From: Lithospermum erythrorhizon
Lineage: Eukaryota; Streptophyta; Magnoliopsida; Boraginales; Boraginaceae
Reading direction: 5' to 3'
Assembly: GCA_019722365.1 (NCBI GenBank)
Contig: JADFUC010002350.1
Coordinates: forward strand, 1-64,000
Length of the DNA: 64,000 nt
Shown here: in pieces, positions 10,072 to 22,560 of the stretch
Layout: the number at the start of each line of letters is the position of its first letter
Position numbering within the stretch: the stretch's first letter is position 1
Position numbers and translations under genes: made by a program
Notes under the pieces: generated by a model
The model's input: the letters and a program-made list of their open reading frames with translations, nothing else
Database searches by the model: none
Told to the model about the DNA's origin: nothing

Positions 10072-12691
10072 TCATTATTATCTCGAGGTCCCAAGTCGAG
10101 ATCAAAGATCAAGTCCACACAACTTCTACGGATCAAAGTGCAAAAGCGCAGTTGAACCATATCTCACATCAAGACCATGTCACTCGTCAGGGCCTGCTCC
10201 CGAGGGACATGTCACAATCCAAAGACCAGGCGCAATCGGCTCGAGTCCATATCAAGTCAATATCTTGCGAAGTCGGAATCGTAGGACTTAACTAGGCCCG
10301 ATAGTTGAACCTCGATGGTTTGATAAATCTCTTTAACATGGTTTAAATTGCTTTTAATATTTTCGGTGCATTGTGTAAAATCTTTCCCTCCTTGATACAA
10401 ATCTTAGCGCCAGTGGGGTATCTCTGCGCCTCGTCACCACGGCGCAAAAATAGTTCAAGGGGCCTACCCGACTCTTATAAAAGAAGTTGGAACACAGGAA
10501 TGCTATGAGACTACCCAAGTCACTCGGATATGAAGAAGCGGAAGAGGCATGCATATGCATGAGATAGAAGACATACTAGGCGAAACAACCTGGGCGCCCA
10601 GGGCTTCTCGGAGACACCTTAGAACTTTGCAATCACCTTCGCACGATAGGGCATGCCGGAAAGAAAATGGTGACCACAACTTGACCACTCACATGTCTCC
10701 GGATACTTATGTGAAGTCAAGATCAACGGGGATGCTAGTATATGGAGGATCGGAGATGGAACATCCTACCTCTTCACATACTCAAAATTGCTTTCGACAT
10801 CTCGGCCGGAAGACTGCTGACATGATACAAGGAGTTCAACCAAGGGGAGGATAGCGGGCGTTAGGCGAAGTATCCTGCGCTTTGGTGATGGAGGCCCCAG
10901 AACAACCTCGTGGTTCCATGTGATCATCTCCAAGACTACCTAAAACATGTGCTGGGAAGGCCATTGGATCCATACTTGACTGATATAGTGCCTTGACCTG
11001 CATCGATGCCTAAGGTACTCTGAGGATGGCTCAAAATTGACAATCGAGGCAAATGGGTACTGTTCACTATTAAAGTCACAACAGCTATGCAAAGTACTAC
11101 CAAAGAAGACAAGTGAAGCTCATCGAAACCAACTCCATGCGATGCAAGTGAAGAAGTCATGAAGCGCTCAAAGGTGAGGCCTGCCCGGCTCAGCGAAGAA
11201 GGTGGCATCCATACACTCGAGGGCTGTGGCGATGCAAGGTCAAAGATAGAGCATGGAATAACTTGAATCTCGAGGCTTATGATCTCTCCTGAGTCAGCAA
11301 GATACGACCCATTCAAAGATCACACGAGGATGGGCAATTTGCCACTGAAGTCAAAAAAGAAAGGTCGTAAGCAGAGCGAGACCAAGATCTTTATGACATA
11401 AAGGATATGCCATCAAGCTCATGTGCGGGACTCTGGTACACCCCAGCGGCCATTACGGCGTCTTGACCCAAAGGATGGCCAAGCTACCCCCATAGCGGTA
11501 GTCGAGAACTCTTTGTAGGAATTCCAGAGCATCAAAGAAAACAAGCGGTCAAAAGAGCACAAGATCGAGATAAAAGTAAAAGATCGAGGTTGCTGACCCA
11601 ATCTGATCAAAGAGATCCAAAAGCAAGTGGGGCGGAGTTATACCCCAGGAAAGGCGTACCCTTTAATAGAAGCGAGGAGTTCCCAGGGGACTAGCCTAAC
11701 GTTCATGGAAGCATCGCCGGGTCGGAGGTCACGCTCGGAGGTCAAAATCCAGACTCAAACTCAAAAAAAAAGCGAAGCAAGGCGAGAAGCCATGCAGATG
11801 TCTTTGAGACCAACACCGAGGGTAGATGCATCATGTAGGAACGGAGGCCAGCACACCCACGAAAGGGGTGAGGGCTACCGTGCGAGAATCGGATTTAGCA
11901 CCACGCAGAGGATAGAAGTACAGAGCCCCGCATTTCGAGCTTAAAAAACAAAACGGGCAAAGAAGTCAAGTGGATCTAATACAGGGCCATTGCACCGAGG
12001 AGTTAATCATCACACATAGAATCGGAGGCAGCGCGCGCCGGGGTAGAACTTCGTGCGAGAACGGATAACACCACGCAGGGCGGAGGTCGAGCCCATGACT
12101 TCGCTAAAAACAAGACAATGAAAGCCAAGCGGATGACTCAAGGCAATTTGCCTCGGGGATGAATCGTTATACATAACGGAGACCAACGCATACAAAGGGT
12201 GAGGGAGGAACTCGTAGCGAAGAACCGGATGTTAACACCACACAAAGGGCCAGAGGGTGAGTCCTGCAGAGTATGTGGACAGTCAATACCCCAATGACTG
12301 CAGCATAAGAGCACGCAAGGGATGAGGAATTACTTTTGATACTCGAGCTAAACCCAAGCACCAAAGCAAAATAACACAACAAACAAAAGACAAAGCAAAC
12401 AAGCTAAGCAAAGCGTAATGCATTTAGAGGATTCCATAGAGGTGAAAACAGATGCACATGCAGATGGATTAGCTCCATGAGATGAGATGCAAATAACTTC
12501 TGAGTGGATATAAAGTTCGTAAAATCGAGACAAGCGAGCAAAAGATGGCCTAAATACTATCGGCATGCAAATGGCGAGGCGTGCAGGGGACTTGAGACCG
12601 AGGCAGGCATGTAATTGAGATATCTAAATGGTCTACCCACCTCTCGGGGGTTAGCACCGAGGCATCTTCAAGACAACCGAGGACCATATCT
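10072..12691. other. GC-richer unassigned, probably retrotransposon-derived block
   Basis: Base composition changes sharply from the AT-rich flanks, and the strand is rich in CAAGTCGAGATC-like purine runs. Open frames (for example 10936-11316 minus, 126 codons) show no motif I recognise. The presence of a ~160-180 bp tandem repeat at 11640-12330 recalls the noncoding, repeat-bearing 3' region of plant Tat/Ogre-type gypsy elements, but I find no Tat coding motif. I therefore leave it unnamed. Confidence 0.45.
11660..12330. repeat. tandem repeat, about four diverged units of ~155-180 bp
   Basis: Three clear unit starts are aligned on CGGAGGC/CGGAGAC: 11840, 12020 and 12175. Each is preceded by an ATCATGTAG / ATCACACATAG / GTTATACATA block. 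Each is followed about 50 bases later by CACCACGCAGAG / CACCACGCAGGG / CACCACACAAAGG. An earlier, weaker unit starts near 11735. The repeats are diverged and are not coding. Confidence 0.7.
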
Positions 12692-13245
12692 TGACATTGG
12701 AATTGAGAGACCTAATTTGAGGCGGTTTTTGGCTCTAATTATTTCTAATTTGAGTCTAACTAGGATATATCTCTTAGCCTTTGTAGGTTTTATTTTTTAA
12801 ATGAGTTTGAAGACTTTGTTAAGAAAAGGCAATGAATGCTTACTAGGTTTTTTTGTTAGCTTTATAAATATAGGATGATTTAAATGGTTTATTTATCACA
12901 AATATAGAATAGAGAAAATTCATCCTAGAATAATATTAAGTCTTTAATATTATTGAAGAACATAGTTTTGTTCTTGAAGAACTTAAAGAATTTATCGTTG
13001 TTCTTGATAGGCTATTGAAATTTTCGCTGATAAGAAAATACTCAACATAGATTATAGCTAGTGGTAGGGCTTATACTTGATTTTATGGTTTATTAGTGGA
13101 TTAACGGCAGCAGGGCGTACCTTTCCACGTGAGGGGAACACATATAAAATTCTTGTGTCTGTTTATTTCCGCTTGCCAAATTTACATAAGTTTTATTGAT
13201 TTAGCGGAAACTCAGGAAGGATTTAGAAGTCTTAAATCCCTAACA
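12692..13245 (+). repeat. 5' LTR of N1
   Basis: It shares ordered blocks with 15120-15676: GAGTCTAACTAGGATATATC, AGAATAGAGAAAATTCATC, GAAAATACTCAACATAGATT and ACATATAAAATTCTTGTGTC. It ends CCCTAACA. A TATA-like TTTATAAATATAGG lies near 12864-12877. Confidence 0.85.
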
Positions 13246-13246
13246 A

Positions 13247-13260
13247 TTGGTATCGAGGCT
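13247..13260 (+). promoter_or_regulatory. primer binding site of N1
   Basis: TTGGTATCGAGGCT begins two bases after the 5' LTR. It is close to TGGTATCAGAGC, the site complementary to initiator tRNA-Met used by most plant copia elements. Confidence 0.75.
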
Positions 13261-13363
13261 TTGGTTGTAGCTTGGTTGTGAGTTTAAGAATCAATGGTTG
13301 GGCAGGAATTGTGACTTTATCTTTGTAAGTGAATGAATTGATTTTCCACGTTGGAAGATTTGT

Positions 13364-13745
13364 ATGGAGGATTACGGAAAGAAATTTGAGCAATGGCTAG
13401 GGGGCTTTGAGAAGATGGATGAGGATGAATGGATGGAATTGGACAGGCAGGTCTTGGGTGTGATCAGACCTTGTTTGTCAAGGAACGTAGTTGCTAACGT
13501 TGCTAAAGGAGGCCGCTGAAAGGCGTGAGGCTATGCGTCTGTAGAGAGCCTTACTGCCAAATAATAAGGTACTTCTCATGAAACTGTTTCACCTTAGATG
13601 TCAAAAAGTACACCCATAGCGAGACACCTTAATGATTTCAATAGCATTATTAATCAATGTCGGCGGTAGATGTTAATGTGATGATGAGATCTGAGGCTGA
13701 TTTTGTTAACCGTTGCCAGTTGGGGGCTGATAGTGATTGGTAATT
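13364..13745 (+). pseudogene. copia gag fragment of N1
   Basis: From the ATG at 13364 the frame is open for about 51 codons, with FEQWLGGFEKMDEDEWMELD then VLGVIRPCLSRNVVANVA, which resembles the copia gag core (W...D..A...I...L...V...V). After a stop at 13517, shifted frames give LMKLFHLRMSK, then RHLNDFNSIINQM and VDVNVDDEI. These match gag motifs ending in LYRLRM.E...V..HI.EFN.II.QL..VDV.LDDE. Gag packages the element RNA. Frameshifts make it nonfunctional. Confidence 0.75.
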
Positions 13746-14267
13746 AGCAGGTACTAACAAAGTTGGGCACCAAAGGTGTGGTTGTAGGCGTATCACATAA
13801 AGTGCGTAAGCTTCATGTATGAAGTGAAGGTGCTAAGGGTTACTGCGTGCTTGTAGGAAGAGGAAGAAACGAGACGGAGAGTTTGGAAATAGTGGGAGAT
13901 CACAATTAGGGTAAATGGTAGTCTGTGTCTTTGGGGTTGTGCTTCAGCTTAGTCACGTGAAGAGGCACTTTGCCAAAGCTATGATGATGCTCGTATTTGT
14001 GTTGAGCGGTGTCGGCAGCTTTGGTTTTATCTGTGAATGCTTAGATTGATTTACGGATAGTAGATTCTAAAGGCTTCTTTTCATACTTACATATGTGAGA
14101 TGTAATGGTGAATTATGTTTAAGGAATTATGGGGTATTCATCTTACTAGCGTGGTGAATTTTTGGATATAGTAGGTATGGGAGATGTGAATGCAGGCAGC
14201 CGAGATGGTTCTTTAGAGCCCGACAAAGGTGAGGTATGTTCGAAATTAGGGAAAAGTTTAATTTCGA

Positions 14268-14576
14268 TTGAGTCGGTTGGATGGTGATAGTTATCGAACT
14301 ACTTTCGAAGATGGTACTGGAAGGTTCGGGGAGGCGATGGTAATAGCAAAGGCGGTCGGTGCTTGCTTGGTAATGGTTCTACTCGAAGAGGTTGAAGGGA
14401 TGCAGGTGCCGAGGAGAAAGCGGGTGAGATTCGGCGTGGGGTTCTACGAAGATAGAAAAGTTATCGTTGGTGAGATTCTGTTACGGATGTATTTGAGAGG
14501 TTCTCTAAAGGGAGTCGAGGAGGCGGTGCAAATGAAGAATGCATTGGAAGGTCGAAAGATACCCAGTACAGAATGA
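14268..14576 (+). pseudogene. copia gag-pre-integrase fragment of N1
   Basis: Just upstream (about 14250) the sequence reads as NLISV-like, and the open frame continues with RLDGDSYRTTFEDGTGRFGE then AMVIAKAV. This matches the copia pre-integrase pattern LISVGQLD..GY...F.DG.W....G..VIA.G. The expected HH-CC zinc finger and the integrase do not follow; instead about 540 bases of sequence shared with N2 lead to the 3' LTR. Confidence 0.7.
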
Positions 14577-15119
14577 ATCTTTCCATTTAATTGATGAGTT
14601 CAATTTGAAGGAACTCACAGGAAGGATGCTTGATTGCATGTTGTGATATCGGAAGGATTAGCGGCGTGTTTAGTCGCGGTGAGAGAGTATTTGGCCTCTG
14701 ATTCTTTGCTAAGCTGACTGAAGATGTTACGATCAAATGCTCGGTCAATGAATTAGATCGAGGAAGTAAATCGGCGTGGAATGGGGAGGAAGTAGAAGAG
14801 AGAAATTCATTGATGACCAATCAAACTTGGAGAGTTCTCGAGGTGCCTAGGATTGAAGATCATGAAGATCAAAGAAGGCAAAGCCCGAGCATGGTGATTG
14901 TCTGAATGAGGGGAAAAGTCCAACGGGGATGAAATATGCATTTGTACAAGTTCTCTTCGGTAGTCAAGTTGGTGTCATTCGAGGATGTTACGGGATTGGA
15001 AAGAATCTTTGAAGTTGGAATCGGCTTTAGTGGGTCGTGGATGATGAACTCGGGAGAGAACAACTGCGGAATGGTGTTTTGAAGACGGTGATCCGAAATT
15101 TGTCTTCAGAGTGGAAAAT

Positions 15120-15676
15120 TGTTGGAATTGAAGACTGTTGAAGACGGTTTGGCTAATTATTTCCCTAATTTGAGTCTAACTAGGATATATCTCTTAGCCT
15201 TAGTAGTTTTGTGTGCAGTTTGAGAAACTGGGTAGAAAGACGTAGTCTTCTGCCCAGGTTTTGTTAGCTATAAATATAGAATGATTTCATGAGTTTTTTA
15301 TTTATCACACAAATATATAGAATAGAGAAAATTCATCTACTAGAATAATATTAGGTCTTTTCTAATAATATTATTGAAGAACATAGTTTTTTATTCTTCA
15401 GAACTAGAGAGTTTATCTTTGTTAGCATTAGGCTTTGTAGTTGAAATTTCGGTGTATAAGAAAATACTCAACATAGATTATATATAGCTAATTAGTAGGG
15501 CTTATGCTTTGATTTTAAGTTTATTATTAGTGGATTACATGACGGGAGGCGTCTGTCCACATCGAGGGAACACGTATAAAATTCTTGTGTCTGTTTATTT
15601 CAGCACTTAAATTTACATGCGTTTTATTGAAGTTGCTTGAAACTCTGGAAGGATTTAGGGGTCTTAAATCCTAACA
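15120..15676 (+). repeat. 3' LTR of N1
   Basis: It begins TGTTGGAATTG after a purine tract (GAGTGGAAAAT, 15109-15119) and ends ATCCTAACA. It is 557 bases long against 554 for the 5' copy. Differences include short indels throughout, so the insertion is not recent. A CTATAAATATAG TATA-like box lies at about 15270-15281. Confidence 0.85.
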
Positions 15677-17903
15677 TGCGCTGCCTCGCCAAGGTGATGA
15701 ATGATGAGGAGATATGCCTAAGGCTACAACAAAAATAGGACACCCGTACCAACAGTCAAGTAGGAGTTCCATGATTGCTAAAATTATGGGAAAATTTAGA
15801 AGTACTACACTAATGCAAGAGCGACTCCTCTAAATTTCAAATCAATGGTCTGAAGCGAAGATTAAAATTCAATTACCATCAACACACAACAAAAGCATGA
15901 AAGACTACAGAGCAGTTGCAGGCGAACCGATGGTCGATTCGACCCGGAGTCGGAGGCTGGTACCAAAGAACCATCTCTTCAATACCTTGAAGGACCATAT
16001 GACCGTCATGGCGATCAACATAGAAGAAGATATTCCTTGTTTACACAAGGCGTCAAAAAGCAAAACTTGAGACAAGAGCGGGACTTTCCAAATTGAGAAA
16101 ATTATGAAATTTTTAGTGCACAAACTAGACCTATGCAAGGGTTCTCACGATAAAAAATTAAGATTTTTTTGAACAAGCCAATCAGGAGATAAAATAAACA
16201 AGTTCGAAAAAGAGTGTTGAAAAGAAGAAAAATAGAAAGTTCTTCGCATAACTTTTTCCTGACAGGAGGCGAAGTGCGATTTGTTGCTCCAAAATAATGA
16301 CCTTGTATAATTATGTTTTAATCATATAAAGGAAGAAATGAGGAGGTTGGATGAATGCGGACACACTAAAAAGTGTTATCACGTGATCCATCAAAATAAA
16401 GCTACCCGAAAAATTCAAGTTGCCACCTATTCCACATGTGATTTTTTGAAAATCACATGTCGATCGAGTAGGCCAGTTCGGCTGTATCATGCTAACCGGA
16501 CATCAAATTTATGCCACTTATATTCAGCAGGGTGAAGAGCACGAAAATACGGGTTGAAGTTCAAGCTTGTGGATTAATTTTTACTATACTAGTCTAAAAT
16601 TAAATATTTTGCTTATTTATTATGACATAAACTCATAATAAAATTCTATCTATAGAATTAATTTTCTACATCCTCGAGGGATCAAGAATTAATGAAGCCC
16701 GAAGATCAAGATCCGGCATGACATTAAATTTATGTTGGGATATATCCAATAAGACAATTAATTTCTAACTAGTAGAAATTAATTATTCTATAGTGAGGAG
16801 TCATGACATTGACATAAAATCAAATTCACAACAAACCTCAGCATTCCAAGCGACTACTTTCGAAATCGCTTAGAATTATAAGGTCGGGTAGCAAAGAAGC
16901 GGATAAATTCAAAGAGCCGCGTTCATGATGGAATGGAAGCTACACACGAGATGGATATGTTTCACATACAAAACACTCTGAGGTGAACACGACACCTATT
17001 ATGTAAGAGGACATTTGTAGGCAGTCAAAAATTAATTAATAAAATTTGTTTATATGAATTTATTAATTTAATTAATTCTCCTTCAATCACACAATTACAT
17101 TTGTTGATTGGGGTTCTCTGAGCTTTCAATCAAAAGCGAGCAAGTGGAAAATAGTAGGGTTAAAGGATTGGCCTTTGATATTAATTTTATGTTAAAAGTG
17201 GGATTTAAACATTAATTAAACCTAATTTTAAACCTAAATCCCTAAATTTACAGGATTTTAATAATAAATTGAAGGAAAAAATCGAAATAAAAATATAATT
17301 TTCTGGATAAACGAGCTCGAAATGGCGGTCCAATAAAAAAATAACATAAACTTACCCTTATAATAAAGTTGGCGGCCCATGAATTATTCACCAAGCAAAG
17401 TTGGCAAAAGTTTTGAAATATATTATTATTTTAATATATTATGCAAATATTGACGGTCAGGGTTATCACGCCGAGATCAGCGGTTGGGATAAATTTATTA
17501 CTTTAAAGATGGATAAATCAATGGAACCACGTAGCCTAAATACTCATCTTCACTGCGAAAGAGTCTTCGTTAATATAGGAGGCACTCTCAAACTTGAATT
17601 CAAATGGAGGATAACCAGCGGGTTAGAGATACGAGGAAACAACCATGCTTCAAAGATTCTGAGGCTTTTTGGAACACACAGGGGAAGCATCTAGGCTGAG
17701 CACATGAAAGGAGAAGTATTGAAAATCTGGGTAGGTAGGTTGTCCCCAATCGATGAGGGAAACAAATTGCTCGAGCCATTGCCTTGAGTCAAGTCAAAGA
17801 GAGGATCAAGGCTGCTAAAGCCCCTACTCTGCTGGCACTACTCTGTTGTGACGCTTGAATAGGCGGCTGGAACAGACCACCCCGAGGTTGTTTAGAAGCT
17901 AGG
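15677..17903. other. unassigned stretch, no gene recognised
   Basis: There is no recognisable protein motif on either strand. The open frame 17401-17694 (97 codons) shows no familiar domain. Palindromic and AT-rich pieces such as CTATAGAATTAATTTTCTAC (about 16650) suggest old transposon sequence, but I cannot name a family. Confidence 0.45.
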
Positions 17904-20390
17904 TGAAGTAACCGTTCCTTGATAATATATTGATAGTATATAAGTTTCTCGGTGGAGTATTTGAGGTGAAATAGAAAATTTCGAAGTTGAGTAGTGGAGA
18001 ATTGACAAATCGGTCGGTTGGTGGTATATTTCGGTTTAATGAGGTGGGACCGGAGATAGTATAAATAATTTTGGAATAATATCGATATATAGAGATGAGT
18101 ATAGAGATGAGTAGTAATATACCTCAAGGAATATACAATGGAAATCGGTTTTGTTGAGATTTAAATGCAGATGTGTAGAATTAACCAAAACCCGAGCGAA
18201 CTTAAATTTCTTCCCCTCAAATATCCCAGCACTGCAACTTTATCTCCGTCACATAAATCAGATTTCATAACCTTTCATAACTTTAGTAGAAAATTTGACT
18301 CTCCTCCCGCAGGGAATTTTTAGTTCCTGCCGTGATTGGCAAACTGGCTTCGAGGACAAAGTAGTGGATTTCTTATATAAACTTCGTGATATAAATCGTA
18401 TACAGGTAAGAAGATCAAATCTTTTTTGAGATATTTCTTGAGTTTTGAAGGGATTGACTTTTTATGGAATTTTTGTTGACTTTTAGATCTTGATTTATTA
18501 TGGTATAAAATGTTATCTAAGTATCATTTAGGGGATTAAGCGGTGATTTTTGAGTGATTATTGGGGTTGAAAGTGGTGTAAGTTGAGGTTGACTTTTATT
18601 GACTATTAAATTAAGCACAAATTGTAATGAGGTTAGAGGACGTATAGTTGTTTTGGGTATAGAATTATTGATTTGGATATGGATAGGTAGAGATTGGGTT
18701 GAGAAAGTTTAGGGAAAGTTCGTATAGCGTTTAAGCGTTTGAATTGGAAATTTAATGGATTAATTAGTTGTGTAAATTGATTTGTTGGATTGATTAGAAT
18801 GTGCTTAAGTATTGTTGGGGTAATAAGGTGACTAGAATGTTGATTTTCTGAAGTTAGCGATTAGTCTTGGAATATTAAAAGTGTATACGATCTTGGGATA
18901 GGATGATTGCTTTAAGAGTTGTAAATTTGAATGTCGTGAGGCGTGGCATAGCATGGGGATTATATAGATGTTAAGAGGTTATTCTCACAGATATGTTATA
19001 ATGTAATTTCTTTGAATAGGAGTTGAATGCGGATGTACGAGGGAGGCTATATAGTCATTACTTTGGGTTCGAGGTGAGTCTGAGTCTCTCACGATGGGAA
19101 CCTTTAATATATATTATATTATATATTCTGCATGTGTTGTCTTGGGACTATTAAAATGTGTACTGTGTGATTATGATTGATATTATGTGTAAATCTAGTT
19201 GTGATTTATATTATGAAATAATTGAGATTATGATTGATACCGTATGTGATACTCGTGTTTATGATTCGTATCATGAGATAAGCGAGATTATGAGTTATAT
19301 TATGAGATAATTGAGAATATGATTCATGAGTATACCCGTGTGTTTGTATGTACTTGTGATGTGTCTTTGTGTGTAGGTAAATGCGGTCTTTGATTCTTTG
19401 TGTGTGTTATTTGTGGAGGCGGTGGTGACCACAGGCCGGGAGGTTTGGTGTGGTGTGCATATGTATTATGTGCAGAGGTGGCCAGGTGGATTCGGGTGGT
19501 TGGTGTGATATCTGCGTTGGGGGGTGTAGCGCCGATTCGGGAGGATGGAGGTGGAGACCTCAAATACCGATTATGTGGTGGATTCCTCGTATGTATTATT
19601 ATTTGGAGGTGGATTACATAAATGTGTGTGTATTATTTGGAGATAATTCTCATTGTATTGTATTATTATTGAGTGGATTCTCGTATGTATTATTTGTGGA
19701 ATTGGATTCCTCATTTGATGACTTTGTGCCGAGGTACATTTTTTCCTTAAATGAATATGCCTTTGTTAGTTGCCAAGTGTTATGTGATATAAATTATGAG
19801 AGAACTCTATGTGATTTGTGAGCAGTTATTTGTTAATAGCCTTTACAGTTGTGTATAAGCATATATTTATATATATAAGTATGAATATATATGTGATGGG
19901 ATCGATACGTGTTATTTGTATTATTTCCGGCAATAGGCGACTCCACACACATTCTCTATGGGCGGGCGTTTATGCCTAGGTTCTAAGGGTTGTCCAGTGA
20001 GGTTGTCGAGAAGCTACATTGATAAGTACAGAGATTGAAAGATAAATAGATGGCGGTGGTGGCATAGGAATTTCTCGTGAGTCATTTCCACTGTTATTTG
20101 TGGGCTTGTATATTGTTAGACACATGTATTTTATTGAAGTGCAGTTTGCCATACTTTCCCTATGTTGTATTTTGGATTTCTTATGTATTTTTGAGTTGTA
20201 TTATTAAGGTGGATTTGTACTATGTTGTTCGTTTTTTTATTGTATATGTTGTTAGTTAAAAGATGGAAAAGTATGTTTTTTTTATTAATGCCAAATGAAG
20301 TCTTTTATGTTGTCATCCATCGTTCGATTACTCTTGGTGTGAGTTGTTGATGACCTTAACCTCGGGGCGGTCGGCGGGGCGGTCGTTACA
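17904..20390 (+). repeat. gypsy LTR copy B, isolated
   Basis: It starts TGAAGTAACCGTTCCTTG and ends CGGTCGTTACA. It has GATAGTATAAAT at about 18055 and matches the reverse complement of 48282-50752 block by block: TAGTATATAAGTTTCTCGG, GGTCGGTTGGTGGTATATTT and the 3' GACCTTAACCTCGGGGCGG block. The lengths are 2487 and 2471 bases. No gypsy coding flanks it on either side. I see no clean target-site duplication. Confidence 0.85.
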
Positions 20391-21479
20391 CAGCTGGGTT
20401 GTGAACCCGAGACTCGAAGTCAGCTGCGGGGAGACACGTTGCTAAAATTTTATGCACTGTGAAGATGAACAATTCTGCTTTGAAATCCGTACTCTACTAT
20501 CAAGACAAGGAAATTTGTGTTGAGGCCTCTGGCATTGAAGGAACCCGACCCTAAAGCTACAAGGATTCGTCGATTCGATGCTCATGCTAGGGCTCGCCCG
20601 TCCCGGCCTTGGAGACAAAATTTCTTTGAAACATCAGTGAAGTACATATCAAGTCGTCATACATCAGTCTACCATGATAATGATAGTCAAGAAGGGTCAG
20701 CGTCAAGTAGCTACGTATCAAGTCGAAGGGTCAAGCGCCCGGCCGGCCCACAATATCATATCCAAGAAGGGTCAAATGTCAGTCAACCCACATATCTAAT
20801 ATCGAAAGGATGACTGTCAGAAATGATTGCACATATCAAGGAGGTCTGCGATGTGGACTACGAGGTCAAAATGCAACTGTTTTTAATGATGGCTTAAACA
20901 TTGATTTACTATCTAACATATGTGCTTAAGTGATTTAATTCATAGGTATGTTAGAAAGATTGCTTGTCGGGCCATAAAGTTGACATTGATATCAAACAAG
21001 CACAATATCGAGGCATTGAGACAATGAAGAATGTCATAATTTCCAAGGTGATGATTTCTGATGCCAAAATATATGAGTATAGTGAGATAGAAGAGAAGAA
21101 TCAACCATCCTGGCGCTTCAAAGTGAAGAATGGCGATGAAGAGAAAATCATTCAATCTCTAGGTCATGAAAGGACCAAGAAGAAAAGTTCACGAAGAATC
21201 AAGATCGGAAGAGGCGGAGTCTGGATGCGAGCCAAAGATTAGGTAAAAGTTGTGGCTTGAATCTTGCTTTACTTTCTTTCAGCAGTCTTGATTGAAGTTC
21301 TTTATTTGGGAGATATTTTTCAAATCATTTTGACTAAAAGATCTTAACGTTTGATATTTTTTAGAATGTTGTCAAAAGAAAATATTTGAAAATATTAATG
21401 TGTATAAAAGCTGAGGGTTTGAATTCATTTTATTAAAGGTTTGAAAGAACTTAGCGCTTTTGGATCGTCTAAGTGGGAG

Positions 21480-22560
21480 CTATAGCAGGCGGAAATGTTT
21501 TAAGTTTTAGCTGCCGAGACCTCCTTCGAGACAGGCTCGATGAGGTCTACCGATAGATAATCCAAAACTAGCCGTTTGTCCGTTTTAACTCCATTTTCTC
21601 ACCTTTAAATACCAAATCTTCCAAACTCTTTGTTTCCCAAACAATTCTAAATGATTTTATACTCATTTTATCATCTTTAAAACACCAAATCTCGAACACA
21701 TGACATTTATGATTTATCAAAGTGAGTTTGGTTTGTGCTAAGCTTTGAAATGAGAAATGGGGAAACTAAAATGAGTGTTTGATGAAATGTTGAATGGGAG
21801 TTTAAAGAGGCAATGTATATACATTAAAGGAGTTGAACAAGCTTGATATATTATACTCGATGTAAGGTGCTCAGTGCTATTTTGAGGTGTAATCCTGTGC
21901 TTGGCTCGTTGAGGAGCATTTAGATTGGGATAAAGCAATGATCTACGATACATAGAGATGTCCGTTAAGCTTTAGGATTTGTTTTTTTAAATGCTAGGCT
22001 TGAGATTAAAGGGTGTTGTGAACTCCATAGGCATTAGAATTGAGTAGATTGTCACATAGTGTTGAGGCTAGTGCTCAAGCAATGGGACATGGGGAGTGCT
22101 TCGAGGTAGAGGAGTTGCATCTCCGACTTGATTGGAGTTGAAATCCTAGGGTGTGTCCTTGGGACACTTAGTGGTGTACTAACGAGGAGTTAGGAGCTAA
22201 GAGATGAAATCACAGGTTGAGGCAGGTTCCCTCTTGAGGAGTTAGGAGTTTAAAATCCTTAGGAGGTGATTCATTGGGTTCTTAGTGGTATACTTGAGAG
22301 TTATAGGCTAAGAGTTGTAAGTTGGTTTAGGTTTAGCAACATTTGAAGAAGCGCTTAAATAGTGGATTCTAGTGAAGAAGCCTAAGGTGAGGCCTTAGAT
22401 TCGGGGATGTAGATTGTGACCTCATTAAGCCGTGTCGAGTTGCATCTTCTTTCCATATTTACTTTATTGCACATATTATATATATCTTAGAATTCTTTGA
22501 GATTAGATTATATCTTTAGTTTATCTGGCTTTATTAGAATATGTAGTATAATTGAATTAT
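21480..22560 (+). repeat. possible old LTR
   Basis: A TTTAAATA box (about 21604) is followed some 800 bases later by a GGGGATGTAGATTGTGACCTC...TTTACTTTATTGCACATATT block (22400-22480). That block resembles the U5 end of SIRE-type copia LTRs as I recall them. No second copy lies in the window, so this rests on style alone. Confidence 0.3.

Larger units (their letters stand above)
12692..15676 (+). mobile_element. compact Ty1/copia-type element N1, LTRs plus gag-side coding only
   Basis: Two direct LTRs (12692-13245 and 15120-15676), a primer binding site after the first and a purine tract before the second define the element. The 1.87 kb interior carries gag and a gag-pre-integrase piece but has no room for, and no trace of, integrase, RT or RNase H. 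It must therefore have depended on another copia element. Part of its 3' interior (about 14775-15110) matches the minus-strand element at 42944-47364. Flanking 5-base duplications are not recognisable. Confidence 0.8.

Noticed and set aside
10936..11316. 126-codon minus-strand frame with a hydrophobic stretch
   Set aside because: It lies in repeat-like GC-rich sequence, has no motif and no supporting signals; length alone is not enough.
17904..20390. solo LTR with target duplication for copy B
   Set aside because: Flanking CTAGG and CAGCT do not match; I therefore call it only an isolated LTR.
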